A DNA stretch of 15,325 bases from Candidatus Aenigmatarchaeota archaeon (lineage in GTDB: Archaea > Aenigmatarchaeota > Aenigmatarchaeia > QMZP01): NCBI GenBank assembly GCA_016202785.1, contig JACQOC010000123.1:1-15325 (forward strand). Reading direction: 5' to 3'. The notes beneath the pieces are model-generated. The model had not been told where the DNA came from. It saw only the letters and a program-made list of their open reading frames with translations, and made no database searches. Below are positions 13,594-15,325 of this stretch, piece after piece (within the stretch, counting starts at the first letter, position 1; every line of letters begins with the position of its first letter). The translations under genes were made by a program, and so were the position numbers.

Positions 13594-14954
13594 GCGCAGC
13601 CCATGCCCTCCAGTTTGGAGTAGGCTGCGGTTGCCGTTTTAGCCTTCATATCCAACTGCTGCCAGTCGCTGCCGTTTGCCGCCACTTCGGCCAGCGCTGG
13701 CGCCATTTCCAGGTAATTGGCAATCGCGCACTGCATTACCCTTTCAGACGCCAGCCGGCTGCAGCCGGCTGCCTCGGCCAGCTTATATTTCCCGCCCAAA
13801 GCTGCCAATCTTTCTGCCGCTCCTTCCAGGTCATGGCTGCGGTGGCGGGTAATTGCTTGCCCGGCATCGTTATCAGCCGCCATCTGGGCATAGAGCGACA
13901 GGCACTTCTCTGCCTTGGCGATGCGCTGCTCCGCCGCTTTGATGTCCGCGTCGATGGCGGCGCGGATGCTGCCGTTGGCGAACAGTGTTGCTTGTTGGTG
14001 CAGCCTGGCAAGCTGCAGCTTCTGGTTATCTAGTGACGTTTGCAGGTCAGCCGTTGCCGCTGCCGTTTCCTTGGCCAGTGATGCCAAGTCCGTGACTGAT
14101 TCCAGGCTGGCAGCGCGCAGCGCAACTGCCGCTACTGCCAACTCTTTGGCCAGCTTGGTGCGCAGGCTTTGCTGGGCCGCAGCTGCAAGCCCCTCCTGGC
14201 CTTGGCCCATGGCCACAAACGGCAGCAGGTCCATGGTGTGAGAGTATGGGAATGCCTGGCCGCCAACAACGACTTTACTGGAAGCGTAATCGATGCACAG
14301 GCCGTCCGCATCCTGGCAACCGCCGGCAATGCGCACCAGCCGATAATTGCCGGTTTGTTTGGCGCTGCACTTGGCATACGGCTTGCGGTCCGCGCTGGCC
14401 AGCAGCTTGAGGAAATTATCCTGCGTGCAGGCTTTGCCGGCGCACAACCGCTCTTCAACAGCGTTGCCGCTGCAGAAACCGAAATAGGATTTGGCGCCGG
14501 TTTCGGTCTCCGGCAGGGCTGCTGCGATGTCGCGCATTATGGCCTGCGCGGCAACCGAACCGTCGGGGCTGAACAGCAGGCGCGCCCCTGGCGTCGCGAC
14601 CAAGTAATGGAAGCTCCACCAGCCATAGTCGATCGAATTGCGCTGCACCGCAACCGCGGTACCGACGGCAACGATGGCGGGCAGCAGGAGCGCGCGCTTG
14701 CCAACCCTAGTTTCAAGCGTATTGCCGGCAGCTAGCTGCACTTCCGGCGCCAGCCGGCCGAAGGAATAATCGGCCGGGATGCCCGATAGGTAGGCTTCGG
14801 CCAAGGCCTGGTCAAAGCCGGTAAGCGTCTTCCAGAGCTGGATGTCCTCCTGGGTCTGCGCATAGCTGGCCGCAAAATTGGCCACGAACACCAAGATGAA
14901 GCCTGACACCAGCAGGCCCAGCACCATCCGGAATACCGTGAACTGGGTAGCCAT
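13590..14954 (-). CDS. N-terminally anchored extracellular protein with C-terminal coiled coil
   Basis: Predicted 454-aa envelope protein of unknown function. One membrane helix lies at about 9-28; the remainder should be outside. Unlike its two downstream neighbours it lacks a G/A-Q pilin-type opening (MATQFTVFR). A mixed domain follows (about 60-250) with Cys161, 171, 176, 196, 213 and 220. Residues about 255-360 are alanine/leucine-rich and heptad-like, probably a coiled coil. A final domain has Cys398, 409 and 453 with the stop one codon later. The start lies five bases after the upstream stop, with no Shine-Dalgarno visible; Met10 is a less likely alternative because it would cut into the helix. 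The coiled coil could drive oligomerisation of the surface complex. Confidence 0.83.
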   Translation of the reverse strand: MATQFTVFRMVLGLLVSGFILVFVANFAASYAQTQEDIQLWKTLTGFDQALAEAYLSGIPADYSFGRLAPEVQLAAGNTLETRVGKRALLLPAIVAVGTAVAVQRNSIDYGWWSFHYLVATPGARLLFSPDGSVAAQAIMRDIAAALPETETGAKSYFGFCSGNAVEERLCAGKACTQDNFLKLLASADRKPYAKCSAKQTGNYRLVRIAGGCQDADGLCIDYASSKVVVGGQAFPYSHTMDLLPFVAMGQGQEGLAAAAQQSLRTKLAKELAVAAVALRAASLESVTDLASLAKETAAATADLQTSLDNQKLQLARLHQQATLFANGSIRAAIDADIKAAEQRIAKAEKCLSLYAQMAADNDAGQAITRHRSHDLEGAAERLAALGGKYKLAEAAGCSRLASERVMQCAIANYLEMAPALAEVAANGSDWQQLDMKAKTATAAYSKLEGMGCA

Positions 14955-14959
14955 ATCGG

Positions 14960-15325
14960 TCAGCTTACGCTTACTTGCACGTGGTCGCCAAGGTTCGCGA
15001 AGCGCAACGTGCGTCCGCCAATGGCGCAGAAATTGCCCGGGTCAGAAAGCGTGGCTTGCGGCCTTAGGTAAGCTATTTCCAGCCGCGCTTCGGTCTGGCC
15101 TTGGTAACGCACGATCAGGTTCTTGCCGTAATAGGAGCTGCTTGGGTCGAGCATGCGGTTGGCCTCCTGCCGGCTCACTTCCCAGCTTTTCCACTCCGGC
15201 TGCCATTTCCGGCTGTCCGGCCGGGCCGGGTCGATGAAGCAGACGGTTGCGTCCTGCGGCAAACGCAATTGGTGCTCGGTTATGCTGCCTTCGGCATAGC
15301 CGTAGGCCTTGCCGGCCGCTGCCTG
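14960..15325 (-). CDS. 5'-truncated gene for a probable envelope protein
   Basis: The reading frame is open to the window edge, giving at least 121 residues; the true start lies outside. A TTG within the frame (15268) is not a credible start because the frame and its coding character continue past it. The visible part is mainly beta with several aromatic residues (WQPEWKSWE, SYYGKN) and two cysteines, in ATVCF and NFCAIGG. It ends in a strand pattern, TLRFANLGDHVQVSVS. No membrane helix is visible in this part; an N-terminal one, as in its neighbours, would lie beyond the edge. The next gene starts five bases on, so it belongs to the same operon. Confidence 0.75.
   Translation of the reverse strand, partial: QAAAGKAYGYAEGSITEHQLRLPQDATVCFIDPARPDSRKWQPEWKSWEVSRQEANRMLDPSSSYYGKNLIVRYQGQTEARLEIAYLRPQATLSDPGNFCAIGGRTLRFANLGDHVQVSVS

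Noticed and set aside
15266..15268. TTG start for the gene at the right edge
   Set aside because: The frame stays open for 19 more codons to the edge with coding-like content, so the gene is truncated, not started here.
1..15325. CRISPR arrays, insertion sequences, tRNA or rRNA genes
   Set aside because: I saw no regularly spaced direct repeats, transposase motifs, terminal inverted repeats or tRNA-like cloverleaf; nearly all bases are in protein genes.

Overview
The window looks like chromosomal DNA from an archaeon, most likely an uncultivated DPANN-type lineage. The evidence is a helicase-free XPF-type ERCC4 nuclease with an HhH2 tail, TATA-like boxes 24-32 nt ahead of start codons (the leaderless archaeal arrangement), many N-glycosylation sequons, CARDB domains, and a run of secreted proteins each held by one membrane helix. 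No rRNA, tRNA or universal marker gene is present, so the phylum is an inference. Coding density is very high; no gene-free stretch exceeds 50 bases.

Left part (1-3101): a short cytoplasmic GGDEF protein on the + strand, with catalytic and inhibitory-site residues intact, converges on an XPF-family structure-specific nuclease on the - strand. Only 29 bp separate the nuclease from a divergently transcribed, C-terminally anchored surface protein (565 aa); two interdigitated TATA-like boxes lie in that gap.

Right part (3122-15325, all on the - strand, read from right to left): a tight gene cluster for envelope proteins. In order of transcription it holds a 5'-truncated gene at the window edge, a 454-aa protein with an N-terminal membrane helix and a coiled coil, two small pilin-like proteins (164 and 172 aa), a 602-aa N-terminally anchored protein with a carboxypeptidase-regulatory-like domain, a secreted giant of about 2068 aa, and a 459-aa C-terminally anchored protein. 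Neighbouring genes overlap by 4 or 8 bases or lie 5-43 bases apart. A second promoter probably fires ahead of the 602-aa gene.

The giant protein is the most striking element. It has 74 cysteines, five tandem beta-sandwich units with a recurring four-cysteine layout separated by small Cys-rich knots, a Gly/Pro/Thr hinge, a helical region with a buried-type hydrophobic stretch, four cysteine-free CARDB domains, and a six-cysteine module that occurs twice, each time after a CARDB domain. With the pilin-like neighbours and the anchored partner this suggests a multi-component cell-surface apparatus, perhaps for adhesion or contact with other cells. That function is inferred from architecture only; I do not recognise a named system.
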